Assembly: GCA_965201115.1 (NCBI GenBank)
Contig: OZ241745.1
Location: 3,162,001 to 3,226,000 of the forward strand
Direction: 5' to 3'
Origin: JANQOH01 sp965201115
GTDB taxonomy: Bacteria; Pseudomonadota; Alphaproteobacteria; UBA7887
DNA: 64,000 bases
Shown here: in pieces, positions 17,563 through 25,571 of the stretch
Layout of the letters: each line of letters begins with the position of its first letter
How positions within the stretch are numbered: position 1 is the stretch's first letter
Position numbers and translations under genes: made by a program
Notes under the pieces: model-generated
Databases searched by the model: none
The model's input: the letters and a program-made list of their open reading frames with translations, nothing else
What the model was told of the DNA's origin: nothing

Positions 17563-18861
17563 TCAGCCCAGCATGTCGCTCCAGATGGCGCGGGCCCAGT
17601 CTTCGTTGCGGCGCTTGATCAGGGCGCTCGGGGCGGGGGAGAGGCCGGACGCGCCGGCGATGGGCAGGATTTTCTTTTCGGTATCGTCGTAGCGGTAGAT
17701 TGCGGTGACGGATATGCCTTCGTCGCGGCTTACGAGGCTGTAGCAGGTGTTCGCCATGCTCGGCCGCGGGGGCTCGCGTCCGTTCAGCGCCGCGACGACC
17801 GCGGCCGCGCAGACCTTGCCCATCGAGTTCGCGATATAGCCGGACTTGGGGACGCGGCCCACCGTGGAGCCGTCGGTCGCGTCGCCGATAATGTGGATAT
17901 CGGGGGCCAGCGCGGAGGAGAAGTCCCACGGATCCACCGGCGCCCAGCGCCGCCCGGCGGGAACGAGCCCAGCGTCGAAAAGAAGCCGGGCGGCCTCCTG
18001 CGGCGGGACGATATTGGCTACGTCGGCGGGGATGTCCTCGAAATCGGTCGAGACGACGCGGCGCGCGGCGTCCACCGCGACCGCCGCTGTGCCCGGTCGG
18101 TAATCGACAATGCCGGGATAGAGACGCTCCCACGCGGCGGCGAACAATTTGCCTTTCGAGACGATCTTCGCGTTGGCGTCGAGCGCGATGAGTTTTGCGC
18201 GGGGCTTGTTGCGCTTGAGAAAATCCGCGATCAGGGAAATCCGCTCGTAAGGCCCCGGCGGGCAGCGATAGGGCGCGAGGGGAATCGACAGGACGACCGT
18301 TCCGCCCGCGGGCATCGCGGCAAGCTGGCGGCGGAGGGTTTCGGTCTCCGGTCCCGCCTTCCATGCCGCGGGGAAGGCTTCGGGCGGCGCGGCGGCCAGC
18401 CCTTCGATGTCGCCGCGCCGCAGAGCTACCCCCGGCGACAGCACCAGCCGGTCGTAGCGCAACAGGCCCCCGGCGACGCGGACCGTGCGCGCCGCCGGGT
18501 CGATGCCCGAAACCGCGCCGCGCAGCAGCGTAACGCCGCGGGCGCTCGCCAGCCGGCGGTAGGGCAGGGTAATGTCGTCCATCGTCTTGAGGCCGGCGAT
18601 GGTCCAGTTGCTGAGGGGGCATGAGCGGAACGCGGGTTCCGGCTCGATCAGCACGGTTTCGACGGAGGGGTCCTGCATGCGGATATATTTGGCCGCCGTG
18701 CAGCCGCCCCATCCGCCGCCGACGACCACGGCGCGCTTGCCCCGCCGGGGCGCGATCCCGCCTTGCGCCAGCGCGGGCGCGGGCAGGGCGGCCGCGCCCA
18801 GGGCGGCGCCGGCGGAGGCGAGGAAGCGGCGGCGCGTTCGCATGGCGGCGGCGGTTCTCAT
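17563..18861 (-). CDS. fccB: Flavocytochrome c sulfide dehydrogenase, flavoprotein subunit
   Basis: 432 aa. A twin-arginine signal (RTRRRFLASAGAALGAAALP) precedes the FAD-binding VVVGGGWGGCTAAKYIR. Cys in FRSCPLSN and YRCPPGPY are the conserved pair that forms the redox disulfide next to FAD. IHIIGDATDGSTVGRVPKSG is the second FAD contact, and the C-terminal FCSD domain (NTCYSLVSRDEGISV) is complete. It oxidises sulfide to sulfur in the periplasm and passes electrons to the cytochrome encoded just upstream, whose stop overlaps this start (ATGA). Confidence 0.94.
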   Translation of the reverse strand: MRTAAAMRTRRRFLASAGAALGAAALPAPALAQGGIAPRRGKRAVVVGGGWGGCTAAKYIRMQDPSVETVLIEPEPAFRSCPLSNWTIAGLKTMDDITLPYRRLASARGVTLLRGAVSGIDPAARTVRVAGGLLRYDRLVLSPGVALRRGDIEGLAAAPPEAFPAAWKAGPETETLRRQLAAMPAGGTVVLSIPLAPYRCPPGPYERISLIADFLKRNKPRAKLIALDANAKIVSKGKLFAAAWERLYPGIVDYRPGTAAVAVDAARRVVSTDFEDIPADVANIVPPQEAARLLFDAGLVPAGRRWAPVDPWDFSSALAPDIHIIGDATDGSTVGRVPKSGYIANSMGKVCAAAVVAALNGREPPRPSMANTCYSLVSRDEGISVTAIYRYDDTEKKILPIAGASGLSPAPSALIKRRNEDWARAIWSDMLG

Positions 18862-19433
18862 TGCAAACCGGCGTAATAATGCGCGGCGGCGGCGATTTCG
18901 CGTTCGCCGAGATCGGCGAGGCCGGCGGCGGCGGCTTCGTCATGGCGTTCGCCGTTCAGATAGGCGCGGGCGGCGAGGATGAGGTATTCTGCGGGTTGCC
19001 CGGCGAGGCGGGGGGCGCGGGCGTCGCCGCGTCCGTCCGCGCCGTGGCACGCCGCGCACCGCGCTTCGGCGACGGCCGCGCCCTCGGCGGCCAGCGCCGG
19101 GTCGCTCGCGACCGGCGTGTTGCGCCAGGGCTGCGCGGCGAACCATGCGGCGATGGCCTGGGTTTCCGCGTCGTCGTAGCCGGAGGCGACGATCTTCATG
19201 ACGTAGGAGTCGCGCGCGCCCGAGCGGTAGGCGCGCATGGCGCGCGCCAGGTAGCCGGCCTCAAGCCCGCCGATGACGGGGATCGTCGCGCCGGGGGACG
19301 CGCCGTTCGTGCCGTGGCAGCCGGCGCAGCTTTGCGACAGGCGATAGCCCTCGCCGGCGCCCGCGGCGCCCGCCGCCAGGATGAGCGCGGCGGCGAGCGC
19401 GGCGGGCCGTATCCGTGCCGTGCGCACGCGCAT
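18858..19433 (-). CDS. Diheme cytochrome c, probable electron-accepting subunit of FccAB
   Basis: 191 aa. The signal peptide ALAAALILAAGAAGAGEG is followed by two class I haem sites, CAGCH (36-40) and CAACH (125-129). Distal Met candidates include SYVMKIVASGY. The two-domain c4-like layout is that of FccA/SoxE proteins. It is the first gene of the pair with fccB, overlapping by 4 bases, so it is very likely the redox partner that receives electrons from the flavin. Divergent from soxX across 84 bases. Confidence 0.9.
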   Translation of the reverse strand: MRVRTARIRPAALAAALILAAGAAGAGEGYRLSQSCAGCHGTNGASPGATIPVIGGLEAGYLARAMRAYRSGARDSYVMKIVASGYDDAETQAIAAWFAAQPWRNTPVASDPALAAEGAAVAEARCAACHGADGRGDARAPRLAGQPAEYLILAARAYLNGERHDEAAAAGLADLGEREIAAAAHYYAGLQ

Positions 19434-19517
19434 GGCGCCCCCCGGTTTTCGTGCGGCGCAACCTTAGCCCGCGGCGCGGCGCTTGCAAACGCCGGCGGCG
19501 CGCCGCCATATGCGTCC

Positions 19518-19976
19518 ATGCTGCGAGCGTTTGCGCAATGGGCGGCGGCGGCCGCGTTCGCCGCGGCGCCCGCCGGCGGCGCCGAGGAGCCGGTTGCGTG
19601 GCGCGCCGAGGGCGGCGAGATCGCGGCGCCTCTGACCGCCGAACCGGGCGACGCCGCGCGCGGCCGCGCCATCGCCGCCGGCCGCGACGGAAACTGCCTC
19701 GCGTGCCACGAGATGCCCATCCCGGAGGAACAGTTCCACGGTACCGTCGGCCCCGCGCTGCACGGCGCGGGCGCCCGCCTCACCGCGGGCGAGCTGCGCC
19801 TGCGCCTTGTCGATCCGAAGATTATCGACGAACGGACGATCATGCCTGCGTATTACGTCGTGGAGGGCCTTGAGCGCGTGGCCGCCGCCCATGCCGGCCG
19901 CCCCATACTGTCGGCGCAACAGATCGAAGATCTGATTGCCTACCTGCTCACGCTGACGGGCGAGCTTGAGGAGTGA
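19518..19976 (+). CDS. soxX: SoxX-like monohaem cytochrome c
   Basis: 152 aa. A signal peptide (residues 1-22) precedes GDAARGRAIAAGRDGNCLACHEMPIPEEQFHG, where CLACH (60-64) binds haem c. LRLRLVDPKIIDERTIMPAYY carries the likely distal Met. The block around PIPEEQFHG and VGPALHGAG is characteristic of SoxX, the small subunit of the SoxAX thiosulfate-binding cytochrome. No soxA or other sox gene is nearby. It faces away from the fcc pair, which also handles reduced sulfur. Confidence 0.88.
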   Translation: MLRAFAQWAAAAAFAAAPAGGAEEPVAWRAEGGEIAAPLTAEPGDAARGRAIAAGRDGNCLACHEMPIPEEQFHGTVGPALHGAGARLTAGELRLRLVDPKIIDERTIMPAYYVVEGLERVAAAHAGRPILSAQQIEDLIAYLLTLTGELEE

Positions 19977-20044
19977 GCGCGGCGGCGCCGGTCTCCGCGC
20001 GTTGCCGGACGCCGTTCGTGCGGGCAGCCCCGCGCCGGGGCGGG

Positions 20045-20461
20045 TCATACGCGCAAGAGCGGGCGGTCCGGCGATTCGGGGCGGGGTGTCAGCGTCCGGT
20101 TGCCGGGGTCGGCGATGAGATCGAGTTCTTCGAGCACGATTCGACCGATGAGCGCCTCGCCGCCGGGCGGGCCGACGATGCAGTCGGCCATCATGGACCG
20201 GTTTCCGATGCGGATCGTGAGCGGCCCGGCGACGGGCCGTTCTTCGCGCCGTTCGCCGGCATGCGTCACGATGACCGTGCGGCGCGCGGCCAAGCCCAGC
20301 TTTTCCACCGCGTCGCCCGGCAGGACGAGCATGACCGCGCCGGTATCGACGATGCCCTCGAGACTCGCGCGGCGAATATCGGTTTCCGCGCCGTGACCGC
20401 GCTCGAACACGCCACGGTCGATGGTGTTCTCGATGGCCATTTCGGCTCTGATATCGCCCAT
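20045..20461 (-). CDS. Clan AA (retropepsin-like) aspartic protease-like protein
   Basis: 138 aa. LEGIVDTGAVMLVLPGDAVEKL contains the single D-T-G motif of retropepsin-like proteases, which work as dimers. EALIGRIVLEELDLIAD is the conserved C-terminal strand-helix. Such small soluble proteins are widespread in bacteria and mostly of unknown role. No signal peptide was seen. It is convergent with soxX and lies on the same strand just downstream of the restriction locus. Confidence 0.8.
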   Translation of the reverse strand: MGDIRAEMAIENTIDRGVFERGHGAETDIRRASLEGIVDTGAVMLVLPGDAVEKLGLAARRTVIVTHAGERREERPVAGPLTIRIGNRSMMADCIVGPPGGEALIGRIVLEELDLIADPGNRTLTPRPESPDRPLLRV

Positions 20462-20581
20462 CGCGGTTTCCTTGGCGTGGAGTTCGGGTCGCCGCCGAGT
20501 TCCGCCGCAACGCAGCCGGAAAATTGCGGCGGCGCCACACGGGGCGAGACCGACGGCGGGCGGGGGTTGCGCCAGGCGGGG

Positions 20582-23500
20582 TCACGGGTCTTCGGCGGGC
20601 GGGGCGGCTGTCGAGTTCGTTTCGGCCTGTTCGAGGATGGATTGTACGGCTTCCTCCAGCCTGTCGGCCGGGTAGGCGCGCGTGCGCAGGACACGCCTGA
20701 CGGCGACCTTGATCCTGGCGCGGGCGGGCTCGCTTTGTGTCCAGTCCAGTTTCGCGTTTTCGCGGACGGTTGCGGCGAGTTCGCGGGCCGTGCGGGCGAG
20801 GGCGTTGCTGTCGAGCGCGTCGGCGGCGCCGGTTTCGAGGGCGTCGCGGAAGGCGAGTTCCTCCCGGGAGAGGCCGGAATTGGCGGCGCGAGCGTCGGCG
20901 CCGCGGAGCTGGCGGGCGATTCCCGTCAGTTCCTTCACGATTTGCGCGGCCTCCACGGCGCGATCGGCGTATCGGTGGAGGGCGCGTTCGAGCATTTCGG
21001 CGAAGGAGCGCGCCTGGACGATATTGGCGTCGGCGCGGGCGGCGATTTCGCGTCGCAGCAGTTTGCCCAGAAGGTCGACCGCGAGGTTGCGCCGGCCCAT
21101 GCCGCCGATTTGGGCCAGGAATTCGTCGTCCAGGATCGAAATGTCGGGCTTCGGGAGGCCGGCGGCGGAGAAGAGGTCGATCACGCCTTCGGGGGCCACG
21201 GCGCGGGAGACGATCCCGCGGAGGGCGCGGTCGAGGTCTTCGCCGGAGCGGGGTTCGCCGGGCGCCTGTTTGGCCAGAACGGACCGCACGTCCTGAAAGA
21301 ATGAGAGATCGCCGCGGATGCGCAGGGCTTCCTCGCGGGGTACGACGAGAGCGAAGGCGCGGGAAAGTTCGGTCGCGGCGCGGAGGAATCGCTCTTTTCC
21401 GTTCCGTTGGGCGAGAACATGTTCCTGGGCGGCAGGGAGGAGGGCGAGGCGCGCGGCGGGGGTTCCGGATGTCCAGGCGGAGCGGTCGAAACCCTTGAAG
21501 AAAGCGCAACAGATGTCGTGTTTCCCAAGCATGGCGCGCACGGCCCGGGAGCTGTCGATGACGGCGTCTCCGGCGCCGCCGCTTTCGGTATAGACGGCGA
21601 CGGCCCGCCCGATCTCGCGGGCGAGGCCAAGATAGTCCACGACGAGGCCGCCGGGCTTGTCGCGGAACACACGGTTTACGCGGGCGATGGCCTGCATGAG
21701 GGCGTGGGCGCGCATGGGCTTGTCGAGATACATGGTATGCAGGCTCGGCGCATCGAAGCCGGTGAGCCACATGTCGCGGACGATGGCGATGCGGAACGGA
21801 TCGGCGGGATCGCGGAAACGGTTGGCGAGCCTTTCGCGGCGGGCCTTGTTGCGGATGTGGGGCTGCCATCCGGGCGGGTCGGAGGCGCCGCCGGTCATCA
21901 CGATCTTCATTTCTCCGCCGGCGTCATCGGCGCCGCGCCAGCGGGGGCGCAGGCGCGCGATACGGTCGTGGAGTTCGACGCAGATGCGGCGGCTCATGCA
22001 GACGATCATGGCCTTGCCGTCGATGGCTTCGAGGCGGGTCTCGAAGTGGCGCACGATGTCGCCGGCGAGGAGGTCGAGGCGCTTTTCGGCGCCGACGATG
22101 GCTTCAAGGCGGGCCCAGCGGGTTTTGAGGCTTTCGCTGCGGGCGATTTCCTCGCCTTCGGTCGCCTCCTCGAAATCCGGGTCGATGCGGGGTTTTTCGG
22201 CTTCGTCGAGGGTCAGCGCGGCGAGGCGGCTTTCGCAGTAGATGGGAACGGTGGCGCCGTCCTCGACCGCGCGGCGGACGTCGTAAATTCCGATATAGTC
22301 GCCGAAGACGGCGCGGGTATTCTTGTCATCGGTTTCGATCGGGGTTCCGGTGAAACCGATGAACGAGGCGTTGGGAAGGGCGTCGCGCATGTGGCGCGCG
22401 AAGCCGTCGATGAAGTCGTATTGGCCGCGGTGGGCTTCGTCGGCGATGACAACGACGTTGCGGCGCTCGGTCAGCGGGGGATGCCGGCCGCCGGGGGCGC
22501 CGGGGAAGAATTTCTGGACGGTGGAAAAGACGACACCGCCCGAACGGGTTGCGAGCCGCTCGCGCAGGTCGGCGCGGCTTTGCGCCTGCACCGGGCGCTG
22601 CCCGAGGAGATCGGAGCAGCGCGCGAATGTGGAGAAGAGCTGGTCGTCGAGGTCGTTGCGGTCGGTGAGGACGACGACGGTGGGGTTCTCCATGCCCGGT
22701 TCGCGGGCGATGCGGGCGGCGTAAAACGCCATGGAGAGGCTCTTGCCCGACCCCTGGGTATGCCAGACGACGCCGACGCGGCGGTCGCCGGGCGCGCCGC
22801 CCGGCCTGCCGCCGGTTTCGTAGCCGGTCCGGTCGGCGAGTTCGCCGTATCGGGCGGCGCGCAAGGTCTCGGCGACGGCGTGGCGGACGGCATGGAACTG
22901 GTGGTAGCCGGCGATTTTCTTGACGATGGCGCCGCCGGTTTCGAAGACGATGAAGCCGCGGAGGAAATCGGCGAAGCGGCGTTTGTCGAACAGGCCGTGG
23001 ATCAGCACCTGTAGCTGCGGCCATGCGCCGGGCGCGAGCCTGCTGCCGGAGACGGTGCGCCACGGTTTGAACAGTTCGAATCCGGCGGTCAGGGAACCGA
23101 CGCGGGCCTCGGCGCCATCGGACACGGCGAGCACGGCGTTGAAGACGAACAGCGCGGGGATTTCTTTCCTGTATGTCTGCAATTGCGAAAACGCGGAGCG
23201 CAGGGTAGCGTTTTCGCCGGCGGGGTTCTTGAGTTCGAAAACCGCGAGGGGCAGGCCGTTGACGAAGACGACGATGTCGGCGCGCCGTTCCCGTCCGGCC
23301 TCGACGACGGTGAATTGGTTGGCGGCGCGCCAGCGGTTGTTCGCGGGGGCGTCGAAGTCGAAAACGCGGACGCGCGCGCCGCGCATGTCTCCGCGGCGGT
23401 CGCGATACGCGATCGGGACGCCATCGACGATCATGCGGTGGGCGGCGCGGTTGCGCGTTTCGAGCGCGGCGCCCTCGGGGCGCAGCAGTTTGCGCGCGGC

Positions 23501-23698
23501 GTCTTCCAGGGCGTCGGCGGGCAGGTCGGGGTTGAGTTTCCGGAGGGCGGCGCGAAGGTCCGTTTCAAGAACGGCGTCGGCGCAGGTCGCGCGCCGGCGG
23601 CCGGGGCGCGTGTCGGCGGCGCGCGCGGTTTCGTATCCGAGCCCGGCAAACCACTCGAGGGCGGCTTCATCCACCTCGGATTCGGCGAAGGAGGGCAT
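20582..23698 (-). CDS. hsdR: Type I restriction endonuclease subunit (HsdR), second system
   Basis: 1038 aa, full length for HsdR. The N-terminal nuclease has D141 and E155-L-K157 (ADIVVF...FELKN). The helicase has TQGSGKS (314-320), VLTDRNDLDDQL and DEAH (420-423). FIGFTGTPIE, VRDMWLTGFDAPSLHTMYLDKPMR and IARVNRVFRDKPGG are the remaining SF2 motifs. A long helical C-terminus for MTase docking follows. It is the last gene of the 29.2-20.6 kb restriction locus, 140 bases after the DUF1828/1829-like gene. Confidence 0.95.
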   Translation of the reverse strand: MPSFAESEVDEAALEWFAGLGYETARAADTRPGRRRATCADAVLETDLRAALRKLNPDLPADALEDAARKLLRPEGAALETRNRAAHRMIVDGVPIAYRDRRGDMRGARVRVFDFDAPANNRWRAANQFTVVEAGRERRADIVVFVNGLPLAVFELKNPAGENATLRSAFSQLQTYRKEIPALFVFNAVLAVSDGAEARVGSLTAGFELFKPWRTVSGSRLAPGAWPQLQVLIHGLFDKRRFADFLRGFIVFETGGAIVKKIAGYHQFHAVRHAVAETLRAARYGELADRTGYETGGRPGGAPGDRRVGVVWHTQGSGKSLSMAFYAARIAREPGMENPTVVVLTDRNDLDDQLFSTFARCSDLLGQRPVQAQSRADLRERLATRSGGVVFSTVQKFFPGAPGGRHPPLTERRNVVVIADEAHRGQYDFIDGFARHMRDALPNASFIGFTGTPIETDDKNTRAVFGDYIGIYDVRRAVEDGATVPIYCESRLAALTLDEAEKPRIDPDFEEATEGEEIARSESLKTRWARLEAIVGAEKRLDLLAGDIVRHFETRLEAIDGKAMIVCMSRRICVELHDRIARLRPRWRGADDAGGEMKIVMTGGASDPPGWQPHIRNKARRERLANRFRDPADPFRIAIVRDMWLTGFDAPSLHTMYLDKPMRAHALMQAIARVNRVFRDKPGGLVVDYLGLAREIGRAVAVYTESGGAGDAVIDSSRAVRAMLGKHDICCAFFKGFDRSAWTSGTPAARLALLPAAQEHVLAQRNGKERFLRAATELSRAFALVVPREEALRIRGDLSFFQDVRSVLAKQAPGEPRSGEDLDRALRGIVSRAVAPEGVIDLFSAAGLPKPDISILDDEFLAQIGGMGRRNLAVDLLGKLLRREIAARADANIVQARSFAEMLERALHRYADRAVEAAQIVKELTGIARQLRGADARAANSGLSREELAFRDALETGAADALDSNALARTARELAATVRENAKLDWTQSEPARARIKVAVRRVLRTRAYPADRLEEAVQSILEQAETNSTAAPPAEDP

Positions 23699-23838
23699 TG
23701 CGTTATCCGGCGGGGCCGATGGCTGGGCGTTCGGCGGTCAGGAGGCGCATTGGCGGACCATAACCGCCGGACGGGGCGCCGGGCAAGTGTGGGTGTTCGC
23801 CGGCTCGGCGAGGCGCGCCCCGCGCGAGCCGCCATTGT

Positions 23839-24609
23839 TCATGCCGCCAATTCGTCGCGGTAGCGCTCGCGGCGCGACCAAGGTATCGGCCGGACGTCGT
23901 ATTCTTGCATCGACCGTAGCACCGGGCCCTGCACGTCGGTTTCGGCGTCGTTCAGGAATGCATAAGCCCGGGACGCGGGGGGGCGGACCTCCCTGGTGTC
24001 GAGCCACGCGAAGGCGAGATTCTGCGCGTTGTCGCGACGAGGGGCGTTGATGGCCCGCACGACGCGTTCCGGAGCGCGGCGGGACTTGGGTATCGCGAAC
24101 TCAAAGCGGTGGTCGTAGCCGCTCTTGCCAGTGAATTTGACGTCGACCGTATAGCGGATGTCGTGCTTATCGAACCAGCGGGCGACATCCTCGACAAACA
24201 AGCTCCGCACATGCGGCGAAGACAAGTAAAACATATCGTTTACGGCAAGCATAGCCTGTATTATATTGTGCTTTTGCAAAGAAAAGTTATGTTTGGATGC
24301 GCAAATAACTATGGTTTTTCTGTCATTATCCAAGCGAGCGCCGAATCCGTTCAAGATTGTCTGTAGCAATGCTTGTCGTTTTTCGGTATCGAGCCTGCAA
24401 CCCGACGCTTCCAGATCGTCGAGAATGTAGCCGTCGTCGGACAGCAGGTAGCCATCGGCGTCGCGCTTGACGTAGATTTGCAGGCAATCGTTGTGGCGGT
24501 CCAGACAGGGCGTCGTGATTTCCACCCAGTCGTCGAGTTGGCGCAGGGCTGTGTTGTCGCCCAGCCAGCGCAGATAGTCGTCCACCAGCGCCTGGATTTC
24601 CCCGATCAC
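23839..24609 (-). CDS. DUF1828/DUF1829-like protein
   Basis: 256 aa from GTG 24609, which overlaps the previous gene (GTGA). The segment YLRWLGDNTALRQLDDWVEI, then TPCLDRHNDCLQIYVKR, DGYLLSDDGYILDDLEASGC and HNIIQAMLAVNDMFYL match my memory of DUF1828. The C-terminal half (DIRYTVDVKFTGKSGYDHRFEFAIP) fits DUF1829. Function is unknown. Part of the gene (about 24230-24370) is visibly AT-rich against its neighbours, which suggests recent transfer. It lies inside a type I restriction locus between hsdS and hsdR, so a defence-related role is plausible but unproven. Confidence 0.75.
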   Translation of the reverse strand: MIGEIQALVDDYLRWLGDNTALRQLDDWVEITTPCLDRHNDCLQIYVKRDADGYLLSDDGYILDDLEASGCRLDTEKRQALLQTILNGFGARLDNDRKTIVICASKHNFSLQKHNIIQAMLAVNDMFYLSSPHVRSLFVEDVARWFDKHDIRYTVDVKFTGKSGYDHRFEFAIPKSRRAPERVVRAINAPRRDNAQNLAFAWLDTREVRPPASRAYAFLNDAETDVQGPVLRSMQEYDVRPIPWSRRERYRDELAA

Positions 24610-25061
24610 GGGACGAGCCTCGGCTGGTACCGGATATCGGGCGGATCGACGATGTTGCAGAAGGTCATGAAGTCGCAGAGCGTGCGCCACAAGTCGTTCA
24701 GGTTCCGGAATCGCTCGGGTGGAACAGCGAACGCCCACTTGTCGCCGTATCCCTCGCGGTAGCGGTGGACATGCGGCGAATCGATGCGTTGGCCGTCCGG
24801 GTTGCGATGCGGCGCGCCGCCGAAATCGAGCCGGGCCAAAATAACGGTGTCGCGCGCACGATTCCGGTAGCTACCCTTCTCGAGCGCGATTCGGCCGCGG
24901 CGGAGGTCGAGCCGGAATTTCTCGCGTCCGTCGATCGATTCCAATGGCGCGGTCAAGGCGCCGCCGCGCTCAGGGTAGTTCAGCGTGGCGGCGTCGGACC
25001 GACGCTTCTCCATCGCAAAGAGCGCGTCGGCTTCGGCCTGCGGCAGGCTGGCGGTCATCAT
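24606..25061 (-). CDS. DUF6978-like protein
   Basis: 151 aa. NRARDTVILARLDFGGAPHR followed by NPDGQRIDSPHVHRYREGYGDKW and LWRTLCDFMTFCNI is a strongly patterned core that I recall as DUF6978. The HxHxYREGYGDKWA block, with two His, could be a metal or catalytic site, but no activity is known to me. Start is ATG 25061 (a second ATG follows at once). Its stop overlaps the start of the DUF1828/1829-like gene, so the two are co-translated and probably work together. Confidence 0.72.
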   Translation of the reverse strand: MMTASLPQAEADALFAMEKRRSDAATLNYPERGGALTAPLESIDGREKFRLDLRRGRIALEKGSYRNRARDTVILARLDFGGAPHRNPDGQRIDSPHVHRYREGYGDKWAFAVPPERFRNLNDLWRTLCDFMTFCNIVDPPDIRYQPRLVP

Positions 25062-25571
25062 GGCGTGGGCGCCCGAAAGATTATGGCGATGAGGCAACGG
25101 TCGCAGTTTCGGCTTCGGGGGCGACGGAGTCAACCGCGCTCGCCGCCGTTCCGGCGGCCGCCAATCGAAGCGATCCGTTAGAGTCTGCACTGGAATTCGG
25201 CAGCTGTCGGTACGGTGGGGACCGGCGGGCGTCTTGTCCGCTTGCGCTTCCCCGCCGACATCGCGCCGCGCGGAAACGTGCGGGCGGGGACGCCCGCGCA
25301 CCCAGGCCCCGCCTTCGGCGGGGTAAGCATTTCGGTACAGACGCTTACCCGTCACGGTGTAGCTGCCGCGCGCGCCGGCGTTTCCGGCCGGCTGCGGCGC
25401 GGCGCCCCCGGGGACGGGGCGGTGTCGATTCCCGGCGCGGTGGGCTGGCGCTGTCCTTGACAGCGTCGGATGCGTACGCGACCGGAACATCGAGCCGAAT
25501 CGGCGCCTCCGTCGGTCTTTCCGGCAGCCGGCAAGATTTCCCCTGAACGATTCGTATCGCGTTTTATTGTT
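25062..25571. other. Gene-free gap inside the restriction locus
   Basis: 510 bases separate the MNT-HsdS gene from the DUF6978-like gene, which start a new coupled pair. The gap holds the long dispersed repeat at 25191-25323. Nothing else is convincing. A new promoter for the second half of the locus would have to lie here. Confidence 0.6.
25191..25323 (+). repeat. Long dispersed repeat ending in a double-hairpin unit
   Basis: About 85 bases of unique-looking sequence (gagtctgcactggaattcgg ... gccgacatcgcgccgcgcgg) lead into a standard double-hairpin unit (25275-25323). The same composite occurs at 42754-42900 with scattered differences, so the mobile or duplicated unit here is larger than the hairpins alone. 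Confidence 0.8.

Noticed and set aside
25330..25560. Short plus-strand segment reading GGLALSLTASDAYATG that faintly resembles an autotransporter barrel end
   Set aside because: Too short, no aromatic strand pattern before it, and no matching upstream part.
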